From Eleginops maclovinus (taxonomy: Eukaryota > Chordata > Actinopteri > Perciformes > Eleginopidae), in the NCBI RefSeq assembly GCF_036324505.1, contig NC_086355.1, positions 484,901 to 548,900 of the forward strand: a DNA stretch of 64,000 bases, in the 5' to 3' direction. Shown piece after piece: positions 30,220 through 42,200 of this stretch. The position numbers and the translations under genes were made by a program. The notes below the pieces were generated by a model. The model saw nothing but the letters and a program-made list of their open reading frames with translations, was not told where the DNA came from and ran no database searches. Numbering within the stretch: the stretch's first letter is position 1; each line of letters opens with the position of its first letter.

Positions 30220-33200
30220 ATGGCCGGCACTGCGCTGAAGAGACTCATGGCGGAGTATAAACGTGAGTGAGAGGATTTAACACTTTACTGTCAGAACACT
30301 GGGCTAACGGCTAACAGCTAACAGCTCACAGCCAACAACCAACAGCTAACAGATAACAGCCAACAACTAACAACGAATAATCAACAGCTAAAAACTAACA
30401 GCCAACAACCAACAGCCAATAATCAACAGCCAACAACTAACAGCCAACAGCTAACAGCCAACAACTAACAGCCAACAGCTAACAGCTAAAAACTAACAGC
30501 CAACAGCTAACAGCCAACAACTAACAGCCAACAACTGACAGCTAACAAACTAACAGCTAACAGCCAACAGCTAACAACTGACAGCTAACAAACTAACAGC
30601 CAACAGCTAACAACTGACAGCTAACAACTAACAACTGACAGCTAACAAACTAACAGCTAACAGCTAACAACTAACAGCCAATAATCAACAGCTAAAAACT
30701 AACAGCCACAGCTAACAACTAACAGCCAACAGCAAAAACTAACAGCCAACCGCTAACAACTGACAGCTAACAAACTAACAGCCAACAGCTAACAACTGAC
30801 AGCTAACAAACTAACAGCCAACAGCTAACAGCAAAAACTAACAGCCAACAGCCAACAGCTAACAGCAAAAACTAACAGCCAACCGCTAACAACTGACAGC
30901 TAACAAACTAACAGCCAACAGCTAACAACTGACAGCTAACAAACTAACAGCCAACAGCTAACAACTGACAGCTAACAAACTAACAGCCAACAGCCAACAG
31001 CCAACAGCTAACAGCTAACAACTAACAGCTAAAAACTAACAGCCAACAGCTAACAACTGACAGCTAACAGCTAACTACTGACAGCTAACAGCCAACAACC
31101 AACAGCCAATAATCAACAGCCAACAACTAACAGCCAACAGCCAACAGCTAAAAACTAACAGCCAACAACCAACAGCCAACAGCCAACAGCTAACAGCTAA
31201 CAGCTAACAGCTAAAAACTAACAACCAACAACCAACAACTAACAGCTAACAGCCAACAGCTAAAAACTAACAGCTAACAGCTAACAACCAACAGCCAACA
31301 GCTAACAGCTAACAGCTAAAAACTAACAGCCAACAGCCAACAGCCAACAGCTAACAGCTAACAGCTAAAAACTAACAACCAACAACCAACAACTAACAGC
31401 TAACAGCCAACAGCTAAAAACTAACAGCCAACAGCTAACAGCTAACAGCTAAAAACTAACAGCCAACAGCTAACAACTAACAGCCAACAGCCAATAATCA
31501 ACAGCCAATAATCAACAGCCAATAATCAACAGCCAATAATCAACAGCCAATAATCAACAGCCAATAATCAACAACTAACAACTAACAGCTAACAGCTAAC
31601 AACTAACAGCCAACAACTAACAGCCAATAATCAACAGCCAATAATCAACAGCCAATAATCAACAGCCAATAATCAACAGCCAATAATCAACAGCCAATAA
31701 TCAACAGCAAATAATCAACAGCCAATAATCAACAGCCAATAATCAACAGCCAATAATCAACAGCCAATAATCAACAACTAACAGCTAACAACTAACAACT
31801 AACAACTAACAACCAACAGCCAACAACCAACAGCCAATAATCAACAGCCAATAGCCAATAATCAACAGCCAATAATCAACAGCTAACAACTGCAGATCTA
31901 AGGACCTCTATTTCTGTTGGTTCATCACACACAGAGACCCATAGGATCAGAGGGGGGAGTGACTACTCACATCTGGTACTTGAGTAGAAGTAGAAGTAGA
32001 AGTACTCGGATGTTGTCCTTGAGTAGAAGTAGAAGTACTCGGATGTTGTCCTTGAGTAAAAGTAGAAGTACTCGGATGTTGTCCTTGAGTAAAAGTAGAA
32101 GTACTCGGATGTTGTCCTTGAGTAAAAGTAGAAGCACTCGGATGTTGTCCTTGAGTAAAAGTAGAAGCACTCGGATGTTGTACTTGAGTAAAAGTAGAAG
32201 TACTCGGATGTTGTCCTTGAGTAAAAGTAGAAGTACTCGGATGTTGTACTTGAGTAAAAGTAGAAGTACTCGGATGTTGTACTTGAGTAAAAGTAGAAGC
32301 ACTCGGATGTTGTCCTTGAGTAAAAGTAGAAGCACTCGGATGTTGTACTTGAGTAAAAGTAGAAGTACTCGGATGTTGTACTTGAGTAAAAGTAGAAGCA
32401 CTCGGATGTTGTACTTGAGTAAAAGTAGAAGCACTCGGATGTTGTACTTGAGTAAAAGTAGAAGTACTCGGATCTTGTACTTGAGTAAAAGTAGAAGCAC
32501 TCGGATGTTGTCCTTGAGTAAAAGTAGAAGCACTCGGATGTTGTACTTGAGTAAAAGTAGAAGTACTCGGATGTTGTACTTGAGTAAAAGTAGAAGCACT
32601 CGGATGTTGTACTTGAGTAAAAGTAGAAGCACTCGGATGTTGTACTTGAGTAAAAGTAGAAGTACTCGGATGTTGTCCTTGAGTAAAAGTAGAAGTACTC
32701 GGATGTTGTCCTTGAGTAAAAGTAGAAGCACTCGGATGTTGTCCTTGAGTAAAAGTAGAAGTACTCGGATGTTGTCCTTGAGTAAAAGTAGAAGCACTCG
32801 GATGTTGTCCTTGAGTAAAAGTAGAAGCACTCGGATGTTGTCCTTGAGTAAAAGTAGAAGCACTCGGATGTTGTCCTTGAGTAAAAGTAGAAGTACTCGG
32901 ATGTTGTCCTTGAGTAGAAGTACTCGGATGTTGTCCTTGAGTAGAAGTACTCGGATGTTGTCCTTGAATACTTCTTCCACCTCTGAATTTAATTGATAAG
33001 ATATAAAGATATAGGTCTTGGTGATTAAAGGAAGTATTATGCTGAGTAATGGGTCCCACAAATACACCATGAATTGGACAACAAACAGGAAATGAATTGA
33101 ACATTTGAATGAATCTGATTGCCCAGAGTGTTTTTCACCACTGTTAAAAATAAAGCTGAATGAAAGGTGTTGATGGTACCGTGACGCTAACATGATGCTT

Positions 33201-35773
33201 ACATGTGTCTGTGTTGCAGAGCTGACCCTGAACCCACCTGAGGGCATTGTTGCAGGTGAGACACAACCAATGATAATAATAAAAAATGATGGTTTTATGT
33301 TTCATCTCTTAATTCCTCTAATAGATGTTCTCTGATGTACTGTTTCGTCCGGAGGCTCGTATCTAGTTTACTGAGTTGAAAAACGGATTGTTTTCCTCCT
33401 GATCTAAAAGGTCTTTGTGTCGTTGTGATTTTTTAGTCCAGTTATCCAGACAGTCTAACTGCCCATCCCATGGACGTTTCCTTTTAATAATACAAAAACT
33501 CATATTTAATTCATAAAGCTTTACTGCAGTAAACATTTTCGATTGTATATATTTGTGCTAATTAATGAACTGAAGACGCTCACTTGATGTTGGAATTTGC
33601 AGGTCCGGCTAATGAGGAGAACTTCTTTGAGTGGGAGGCGCTCATCATGTGAGTATACTTTAAATAAGACACACTGTTAACTCTGTGAGCACAGTATTTG
33701 TTAAAGGGAAACTAGGTGAAACCCTGAATGTGGAAACGTTTTGTGGAGCTGTAGATTATTTTTACAACGGCTGGAGACCAGAGCGATGCCGTCAGGAGCT
33801 GAGCGTGTTTCTAAAGTTTTGTCTTAATATTTTTTCTGAAGTAAAGGATCTAAATATTCCTCTTCTTCCTCCTGTGTTTCAGGGGTCCTCAGGACACGTG
33901 TTTTGAAGGCGGTGTGTTCCCTGCCGTTCTCAGTTTCCCCTCAGATTACCCCCTCAGCCCCCCCAAGATGAGGTTCACCTGCGACATGTTTCACCCCAAC
34001 AGTAAGAGCAGCGTTTCTCTCCTCAGGTCACAATAAATGAGACGGTTTAAAGGTTTGTGCTTAGGATCAGACCTGAAGCGGTGACATAACCACAGAAAGC
34101 TGCTGAGTGTTTTCCACTTGCCGGGACACGCACACACACCGTTAGCATGCCGTTAGCTTGCCTATTAGCATGCTGTCATTAGTGGCTGATTACTGGACTG
34201 CAGCCGTCTGAGCACACTCAGTCTGATTATAGGATGAGATGCTGGTGGCCCTTCATCATCCAAGAGACACACACACACGCACACACCCATACACACAAGC
34301 CCGCATGTCCCTGAGCTGAACTTCCTGCTGTCACTGTATCGTCTGATCCTCTGGCGGCAGATAAAGATGAAACACTTAAACCTCGTCTTTTCTTCTTCTG
34401 GATGATCCTGAAGTTTAATTCTTATTAACACAACAGCTGCAGTTGCTGGTTTGATTCCCCCAGACAAGAAGCTGATCGTAGCATGATAAAAAGCGTCAGA
34501 TGTTTGATTCTCTGATACTGTCTTTCTGACGTTATTCGTTGTTGTTGTGGTTGTGGTGGTGGTGGTGGTGGTGGTGGTGGTGGTGGTGGTTGTTGTTGTG
34601 GTTGTTGTTGTGGTGGTTGTTGTTGTTGTGGTTGTTGTTGTTGTGGTGGTTGTTGTTGTTGTTGTTAACGGTAATGGAGAGAAAAGAGACATGTCAGCCA
34701 TGTTTTTTGTAACGTAATCTCTGTATGATTGAATCTGCAAACGAAAAACATGTGGACTGAAGTTGTTCTATAAGATAGACTGAACCTTCTTCAGGTGAGT
34801 CGGTCTGATGCACCTCAACACTGCCCGTCTCCCCCCACAGTCTACCCTGATGGGAGGGTCTGTATCTCCATCCTTCACGCTCCAGGAGACGACCCGATGG
34901 GCTACGAGAGCAGCGCCGAGAGGTGGAGTCCAGTGCAGAGCGTCGAAAAGATCCTCCTGTCTGTGGTCAGCATGCTGGCAGGTATGTTACACTGGTATTA
35001 CTGGAGTTATTACACTGGTATTACTGGAGTTATTACTGGAGTTATTACACTGGTATTACTGGAGTTATTACACTGGTATTACTGGAGTTATTACACTGGT
35101 ATTACTGGAGTTATTACACTGGTATTACTGGAGTTATTACACTGGTATTACTGGAGTTATTACTGGAGTTATTACACTGGTATTACTGGAGTTATTACAC
35201 TGGTATTACTGGAGTTATTACACTGGTATTACTGGAGTTATTACACTGGTATTACTGGAGTTATTACACTGGTATTACTGGAGTTATTACTGGAGTTATT
35301 ACACTGGTATTACTGGAGTTATTACTGGAGTTATTACTGGAGTTATTACTGGAGTTATTACACTGGTATTACTGGAGTTATTACACTGGTATTACTGGAG
35401 TTATTACACTGGTATTACTGGAGTTATTACTGGAGTTATTACTGGAGTTATTACACTGGAGTTATTTGAACTCTTTTCTTTCCTCTTTCCTTTTAATCAC
35501 TTATTTTTCTGTTTGCGTTCTTATTTCCTCTCGTCTCCTCTCTTGTCTCCTCCCTTGTCTCCTCCCTTGTCTCCTCCCTTGTCTCCTCACTTGTCTCCTC
35601 ACTTGTTTCCTTCCTTGTTTCCTTCCTTGTTCCCTAATTTCCTCCCTTGACTCCTCTCAGAACCAAACGATGAGAGTGGAGCGAATGTTGACGCCTCTAA
35701 GATGTGGCGCGAAGACCGGCAGCAGTTCTACAGCCTCGCTCAGAACATCGTGAGGAAGTCGCTCGGCCTGTAG
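30220..35773 (+). CDS. ube2g2: Ubiquitin-conjugating enzyme E2 G2, complete, 165 aa
   Basis: E2 enzyme that builds Lys48-linked ubiquitin chains in ER-associated degradation, working with E3s such as gp78/AMFR at the ER membrane. Six coding exons: 30220-30262, 33220-33255, 33603-33648, 33883-34001, 34841-34981, 35661-35773; all borders are GT-AG, phases agree, and the sum is 498 bp, 165 aa plus stop, the same length as human. It starts [14 protein letters not shown] and ends VRKSLGL. The UBC fold is complete: HPN (FHPN), the active cysteine in [15 protein letters not shown] with the long acidic loop that marks the G-type E2s, and the PPKMRF segment. Introns 1 and 5 are filled with minisatellites. 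Upstream sequence has ETS and CTCF-like motifs; a poly(A) signal lies at 36590. Confidence 0.98.
30300..31890. repeat. A/C-rich minisatellite in ube2g2 intron 1
   Basis: About 1.6 kb built from short words AACAGCTAACAGCCAAC, AACAACTAACAGC and, toward 31490-31880, AACAGCCAATAATC. The top strand is rich in A and C and poor in G and T. Unit length varies (7, 12, 14 bp multiples), so it grew irregularly. Confidence 0.92.
31978..32970. repeat. 33-bp minisatellite in ube2g2 intron 1
   Basis: About 30 copies of a 33-bp unit containing AGTAAAAGTAGAAGTACTCG and GATGTTGTCCTTG, with variants TACTCG/CACTCG and TCCTTG/TACTTG. A few units at both ends are shorter (AGTAGAAG repeats; 21 bp). Being divisible by 3 it produces long artefact frames on both strands. 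Confidence 0.95.
34540..34668. repeat. (TGG/TTG)n trinucleotide tract in ube2g2 intron 4
   Basis: About 130 bp of mixed GTT, GTG and TGG triplets between exons 4 and 5. The long Thr frame on the other strand is an artefact. Confidence 0.9.
34988..35465. repeat. 23/12-bp minisatellite in ube2g2 intron 5
   Basis: Units of 23 bp (ACACTGGTATTACTGGAGTTATT) alternate irregularly with a shortened 12-bp form ACTGGAGTTATT. The array begins within 10 bp of the exon 5 donor. It has no stop in any of the three forward frames. It is followed by a TCTCCTCCCTTG-type pyrimidine tract (35518-35655) up to the exon 6 acceptor. Confidence 0.92.
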
Positions 35774-36589
35774 AGACGCCGCTCAATGTTCACTTTTCAG
35801 AAACACCTGAACACCTGAACACGGACAGATCAATGAACTGATGTCTGGATCAACACAATCCAAAATCATCTCCTGTGTGGAGCAGCGAGAGACTCTTTTA
35901 TCCTCCTCATTAATGATAATATAATATACAAAGCATGCAGCATTAACCCACAGGTCAGACGGATGACAATCTACACATTCAAAGCATCAAGTATGGAGAC
36001 TAAAACATAAAAAGCCTGGAATATAAAACAAAAAGGTTGAATTCTTAAAAAAGGGTCTAGTTTATTCCAGAAGGAGAATCAGAGGACACATTCAAATGTT
36101 TAAATGAATAATATGCATTTGAATATAATTTGGGGTAAATCAAAAACTAATGAATTATTCTTCACGTGTTTGTTTTCCACTTTGTGCTCTGAGGTTAAAC
36201 AAACACTTCGGTTCCTTATTTTTAGGCTTCAGATTGAAACCGTTGTATAATAGTTTATATTTTAAGTTCAGGTATTAAGACGATATACAGAACCAGGTGA
36301 GTTATCAAACAGGAACACATCTTCACTAAAGAGTTTTACTGATGCTTGATCAATAATAGAGGAATAGAAATAAGATAGGTTTTCCTGCTGCTGTGAACTT
36401 TAACCTGGTTTCATTCTCTGATGTCTGGATGGATTCGTTTTAGAGCTCCGGACTTCTGTTGGACTTTACGCACTTTATCTGAAGGATCGTCTCCGTCGTC
36501 AATATATTTTTAAAGAACTGAAGCTGGACGTTTAGAGTTTCTGACTGGAGGATGGAAAGTTTTATTTGAATGTGTTAATTTGAAAGAAA

Positions 36590-36595
36590 AATAAA
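36590..36595 (+). terminator. ube2g2 poly(A) signal
   Basis: AATAAA 817 bp after the stop, followed by GTCGGACGTGTCGTTTC as a possible downstream element. Confidence 0.6.
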
Positions 36596-36739
36596 CAGGG
36601 AAAAATGTCGGACGTGTCGTTTCTTATATGGAACTTTAATGTTGTAAAGAAAATCTTTTCAATACTTTTTCCACCATATTCTGAGCTTTCTCAAAATTCG
36701 TAATATTTTATGAACCATTCTTATATATATATATTTTGG

Positions 36740-36905
36740 GGGCAACCAGTGCCTTTAATATAGTACAGTTCAGAAACGGGAGAGACAGAGCGGAAGACAC
36801 GCGGCAAAGGGACTCAGGCCGGGTTCGAACCTGGGTCCACCGCATGGGGCTCAAACCCCAGTATGTGGCTGCCTGCTCTACCCACTGAGCTATACGACGG
36901 CCAAA
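36740..36905 (-). mobile_element. tRNA-derived SINE, minus strand
   Basis: Reverse complement begins GGCCGTCGTATAGCTCAGTG (A box TAGCTCAGTGGG), continues with the B box GGTTCGAACCC, and then the non-tRNA tail CCTTTGCCGCGTGTCTTCCG followed by CTCTGTCTCTCCCG. A headless copy of the same tail is at 54198-54262. It is read as a SINE, not a functional tRNA gene. Confidence 0.8.
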
Positions 36906-37533
36906 CCGTTCTTATATTCAACCACAATTCTAAATGCTGTTAACATTCTCACTTCTCTCGAAAACTGGGTTTCTTCAGAATTCTGAGATTTTCCGAACAT
37001 GAATCGAATATATATTTTTAATAATGACTTTTTTCCCCAAAACGTTGACTTTTCTCAATAACATGATTTAAGATTTAAAAATAACATGATTTAAGATTTA
37101 AAAATAACATGATTCTCAGAAATATTCAAATATGTCAGAATTCAGATTTTTGGCTCAAATTTCTGAATCTTTTCTCATGATTTTGAATTTTAAAAACAAT
37201 ATGTATTTTCTCAAAGTTCAAAATGTTTAGCTCAAGTTAAGATGTAACACCTTTTACTCCCAATATGATTTCACAGATCTTAAAGTCCTGCAGCTCAACC
37301 CTCCCTGTAGGATAGTGGGAAAAAAGGCAGGTAGTTGAGAGCAGACTCACCTGAGTGTTTACCTGCTCAGGTGACGTGTGTGTGATTACAGCCGCTTCCT
37401 GTCTCGACCTGCCTCTACAATAACACACACCATCAAAGAAGAAACCTACATCACTTACTGACAGAGTGTGTGTGCACAGACGGGCCATTAGTGAGACCCG
37501 TGTGTGTTTACACAGGTACCGTTATTACCTGTG

Positions 37534-37538
<5 letters not shown>

Positions 37539-37570
<32 letters not shown>

Positions 37571-37664
37571 CGTGTGTGTGTGCGCGTGTGTGTTTACATG
37601 TGTCTTGTACGGGTTTTTATCACTGATCACGTGCAGCTAACACACACTTGTTTAATCAGACACA

Positions 37665-37732
<68 letters not shown>

Positions 37733-37737
37733 CACGT
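37539..37737. repeat. Facing (GT)n and (CA)n microsatellites
   Basis: GT-rich run 37539-37595 and CA run 37661-37737 are separated by about 65 bp and are complementary, so a transcript could fold into a long stem. Confidence 0.9.
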
Positions 37738-37986
37738 TGGATCTCTGGTTGAACATAAGTATATTTATTAATGTAGATTTATGTTCCAGTTCGACTTTGT
37801 GCCTTTATGTTGATGAAGTGTAATGATCCTTCTACAAACTGTAAATATGTGTATGCTATATGAATATGGATTTATAACATTTATGATACAAGAAACATTT
37901 ATCTGTTTCTTGTTTAGAATTTAGTTTTTCTCCCCTCTGTGTTTGATGGAGTGCAGCCCCCTCTCTCCCTGCTGCTCCTCCCACTC

Positions 37987-38036
37987 TTTTATAAGGTAAT
38001 GAGGGCGAGCGAGCGACTCTCCTGAAGGTAAACTCA
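37987..38036 (+). promoter_or_regulatory. TATA-like promoter candidate upstream of tspear
   Basis: TTTTATAAGG follows a pyrimidine-rich CTCCCTGCTGCTCCTCCC stretch; about 40 bp downstream CCTGAAG|GTAAAC looks like a splice donor. This could be a short non-coding first exon of tspear, 1.3 kb before its ATG, but no transcript evidence is available. Confidence 0.25.
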
Positions 38037-38056
38037 CCTAAACATCAGTCTGCCGA

Positions 38057-38067
38057 CACACACACGC

Positions 38068-38145
<78 letters not shown>

Positions 38146-38216
38146 CGTGTTTGAAAAGCTTCAGATGGAAATCTTCAAAGAGTGTAAACCTTCAGAAGTG
38201 TGTGTGTGTGTGTGTG

Positions 38217-38263
<47 letters not shown>
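38057..38263. repeat. Facing (CA)n and (TG)n microsatellites
   Basis: CA run 38057-38144 and TG run 38199-38263 (one TTTT interruption near 38217) with about 55 bp between; complementary arms as in the pair at 37.5 kb but in the opposite order. Confidence 0.9.
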
Positions 38264-38264
<1 letters not shown>

Positions 38265-39294
38265 CCTCGGAGGAAGGACTGACAGGTGGACTACACAGAT
38301 GATGGAAAACCAACGAGAGGATTTTAGGAAGTTCACTCTCTACCTTCAGCTGGATTTCCATCATGAGGACGTTTTAAAGAGACTGAGGACCTTCTGATCA
38401 GAGGTTCGAGCTCTGAAGGGAAGCACTAGGGTTGGAGCTGTTACTGTAATGTGGCTCTTCATTTAAAACAAACACACGAGGAGTCTGATGGAAGATTGGA
38501 CAAACGTGAACAGTGAAGACCCGGGACAGAGGGACTGTTGGGATTATTTTACTCGTGAAAGAGGATTTTAAGACGTTTGTAGAAAGCCCACCGTTTGGAT
38601 GAAATCTTTCTGAAGAGGTTTTCAAAAGCATTTTCCAGAAGACTGGGTCCTCCCTGAGCCAGGTTTGATTTCTCCTTTCTGACCCTTGAATGGTTCCTCG
38701 GGGCTGCAGTCATTTGACAGGCTGGCTCCATGTGTAAACTGGGTGTAATGACAGCGTAATGTGGATGTAATGTAGAAAATAGCAGTCAATTCATTTTCCT
38801 AAATATTCTTATCAGCTGGGACTCGAGCACTGGGTGACGTTCAGGATCATAACGCTGGTGTCTGTCTCTGTTGTTGGAAACTCACCTGAAAGGTTTTCTG
38901 GTGATCACATGACTCCTTCTGACGTCACTGTAAGCTCTAACGTAGCTAACCGAGTCCTTTCAGATATACTGACAAACACTTCCAGTTATGAGACTAACTC
39001 TGCCAACAGACACAGCTGTCCATGTTAATGATCCACAGTTATCATGCTATAATTCCAGAAAAACCCTGATGAGATATTACACCATAATGTCAGTTAGCAG
39101 CAGGATTTACTCAGGTTTACAATTGGATTAATGCATGACCTGTTACAGCTGCTGATGCTCAGAGGATGTTTCTCACTGATGTTCTAACAACACAGACGTT
39201 TGAACGCGAAGAACAAGAGGATCGGAGGCTCTGATTGGCCTGTGGAAGATGGCGGCGAGTGACTGAGGGGAGTCGAACCTGCGTCTCTGGCGGG

Positions 39295-42200
39295 ATGTTG
39301 TCACGCCGCTGCCTGCTGCTCAGCCTGATGCTCAGCCTGATGCTGCTCATCAACACGGTCCACAGCTGGAGAGCCTGCACAGGTACAGAGAGACACACCT
39401 GACCAGTGACAGGTACAGGTGTGATACTGGCTTTAGATCAAAGATTTAACTCAAACATCCATATGTCTGGTTCAGGAAGGAGTCAGTTCCCTCGGGTCGT
39501 TCAGATGGAGGTGTTTAGCCTAGCTTAGCATAAAGACTGGAAGCTGGGGGAAACTGTTGGCCTGGCTTGGTGGGAGATTCTGGTTCTCATGAACGAGCTG
39601 AGCCTCAGAGTTTAGTCTTTGCCCGGCCGGTGTTTCAAAAGCTTCTCTGCAGCTCTTTGTGTTTTTTCGGAGTCTTTGAAATGTGAGCTCTGCTTCTGTG
39701 TCGTCTCCTCCCTCCATTCATCCTCCATTCATCCTCCATTCATCCGGTTGCAGCTACTAAACACACAGACTGCCCTGAAGGGGAATTCCAGATGAAAATC
39801 CAAACACCAGTCAGGAGACAAAGATGTAAACCCATCTCTGCTTTCACCCCGTTCCCCTTCACCCCGTTCCCCTCTCAAACACATCTACAGCAACATGAAC
39901 ACATGTTCTCTGGATGTTGCTTGCTGAATCTCTGTTCTTTAGTGAGTCAGCGTGCTTTACTCTGGGTCCTGACTCTCCGTATGATTTACTGCTGTGTGTT
40001 CTTCTGTGAAAATTAACAAGCCATTCTGCGAATCCAGTCAGCCTCCCACATTGCTCCATATATGATTCTGTTGTTACACTGTATAGACAAAAGTATTGGA
40101 CCACCTACAGCAGCTTTGATGACATCCCATTCAGAATTCTTAGACATTAATATTAAGTTGGCCCCCCCTTTGCAGCTGTAACAGCCCCACTCTTCTGGGA
40201 AGGCTTTCTACAAGATGCTGGAGTATGTCTGTGGGAACCATTCATCCAGAAGAGTATCTGTGAGGTCAGACCCTGATGTTGGATGAGAGGGCCTGGCTCT
40301 CCGGTCCAGTTCATCCCATAGGTGTTCAGTGGGGTTGAGGTCAGGGCTCTGTGCGGGCCGGTCCAGTTCTTCCACATCAAACTCATCCAGCCATGCCTTT
40401 ATGGACCTTGCTTTGTGCACTGGGGCACAGTCATTCTGGTTCTGATATTAATGCAGAGCTGGTTTGGAGCTGGAGTCAGCAGAGCTTTGGCCACTTTTAC
40501 ACACTCAGCACCTCAGCGCCTCCGTGACCCTGTTCTGTAACTTAAACTGTCTGAGATCTCCAGGCTGAGTCGCTGTGGTTCCTAAACGTTTCCACTTTGC
40601 AGTAATACCACTGACAGTTGATCGGGGAATATCTAGGAGAGAAGACACGTCACCAACTGACTTGTTGCACCGGTGGCCTCTTATCACAGGACCCGTTGGA
40701 CTTCAGTGAGCTCTTTAGAACGACCCACTCTTCACAGGTGTTTGCAAAGGCACACTGCAGGGCTCGGTGCTGGATTTATTGACCTGTGGCAACGGGACTG
40801 AATGAAACCCCTGAATGCAATGATTAAATGGAGCGTCCCAATACTTTTGTTTATACTGTATGTCTCCATGGGTTTTCCTACATTACTCCCTGCTCTGTAT
40901 CTCTGTACGTTCTTCATATGCTCCTAACGTCACTCAGGAGTCACTCTTTGTTCCTCCGTACGTTGCATTCCTCTGTGTGCTGCCGTACACAATACTTTCC
41001 TCCTCTCTCATTACGTGAATCTGTTATTTGGTTAGTTACCTCATGCCTGGGCTCTGTCATTGTGTCAGGAGCTCAAGGAGTCCAGGTTCAGGGCTCTGGG
41101 TTTCCCTAACCTTCTCCTCAAAGCAGCTCCTCTCACAGGGAAGATGACCTGGTCCTACAGGAAGCTGATCTCTGTACCTACACACGCCTTTCATTTAGTT
41201 TCTAGATGGATGCTACATACATGTATTGATGTACAGCACTTGGTCCACTATGGATATTAAATGCAGGGCTTGAAAACGAAATTATTTTTCAATCGTTCCG
41301 TTCCGAACGGTTCAGGCATGTTTAACGTTTTCGTTCTTGCGTTCCGCCACCAACATATCGTTCCTGAACCGGTTCGGAACGTAAAATATCGTTCGTTCTT
41401 ATCGTTCCGGCAGTGTTTGGCGGGCCTATCAAGTCTATGTGTGTGGACTTTACCTTAGAATAGACGTAGGCTACTCATTAGTATTTGCCCTTGATTTACA
41501 CCGTAGCTCTGCCCAAAAATAATAGGCTAATTCACCGGCGGCATCCAAAAACATTCTGATGGGCTATCCATCCCACATAGCTTACTGTAGCCTGTAGGCC
41601 TATTCCATGATAAATAATTTCTTATCAAAAACATTTCTGGATAAGTGGGGGAGAGACGGGACAATGAAACACGTGCGCCAATGCGCGAGATCCACATTTC
41701 TGTTAAGCTTTTTTTCTACCATTCTGAAGACTATATTTAATCTAATTCACTTATTCTATTATTATTACTTTAGGCTACTTACTTGAGCCCTGTTGCAGAA
41801 TTTATAGTGGATCCTCCTGTTTTATTTTGATCCAGCATTAAGGCGTGGGTGACGATTGAAACAAGTGTTTCATTCGTCGAGTGTCCTCCTATACTGACAC
41901 TTAAATCCTTTTTGTCAGTAAAACTGACAACGTTAACATTTCATACTTTCGGATTTATTAAAGTAACGATTCATCTGCTGTATGGTCATAACATCCTACT
42001 GCATAAAACAACTAAAACAACTTTTGATCACAAAAAAACTACGACGGGTAAGATGAATGTAGGCTACTGACAGAATAGCCTACATGTTTCATATGTGTAC
42101 TGTTCTCGAGGAAATCGCTGTTTCATTCGTCCCTGCTCTCCCCCTCTCCTGCTAGAAACTCCTTACCTGGTTGTAAGTTTTATCCATATGGAGATCTTCA

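Noticed and set aside
31917..33247. Open frames of 359-426 residues
   Set aside because: 33-bp minisatellite inside ube2g2 intron 1.
36810..36905. Minus-strand tRNA gene
   Set aside because: A and B boxes are present but the sequence continues into a non-tRNA tail shared with 54198-54262, which fits a SINE; cloverleaf pairing is imperfect by eye.
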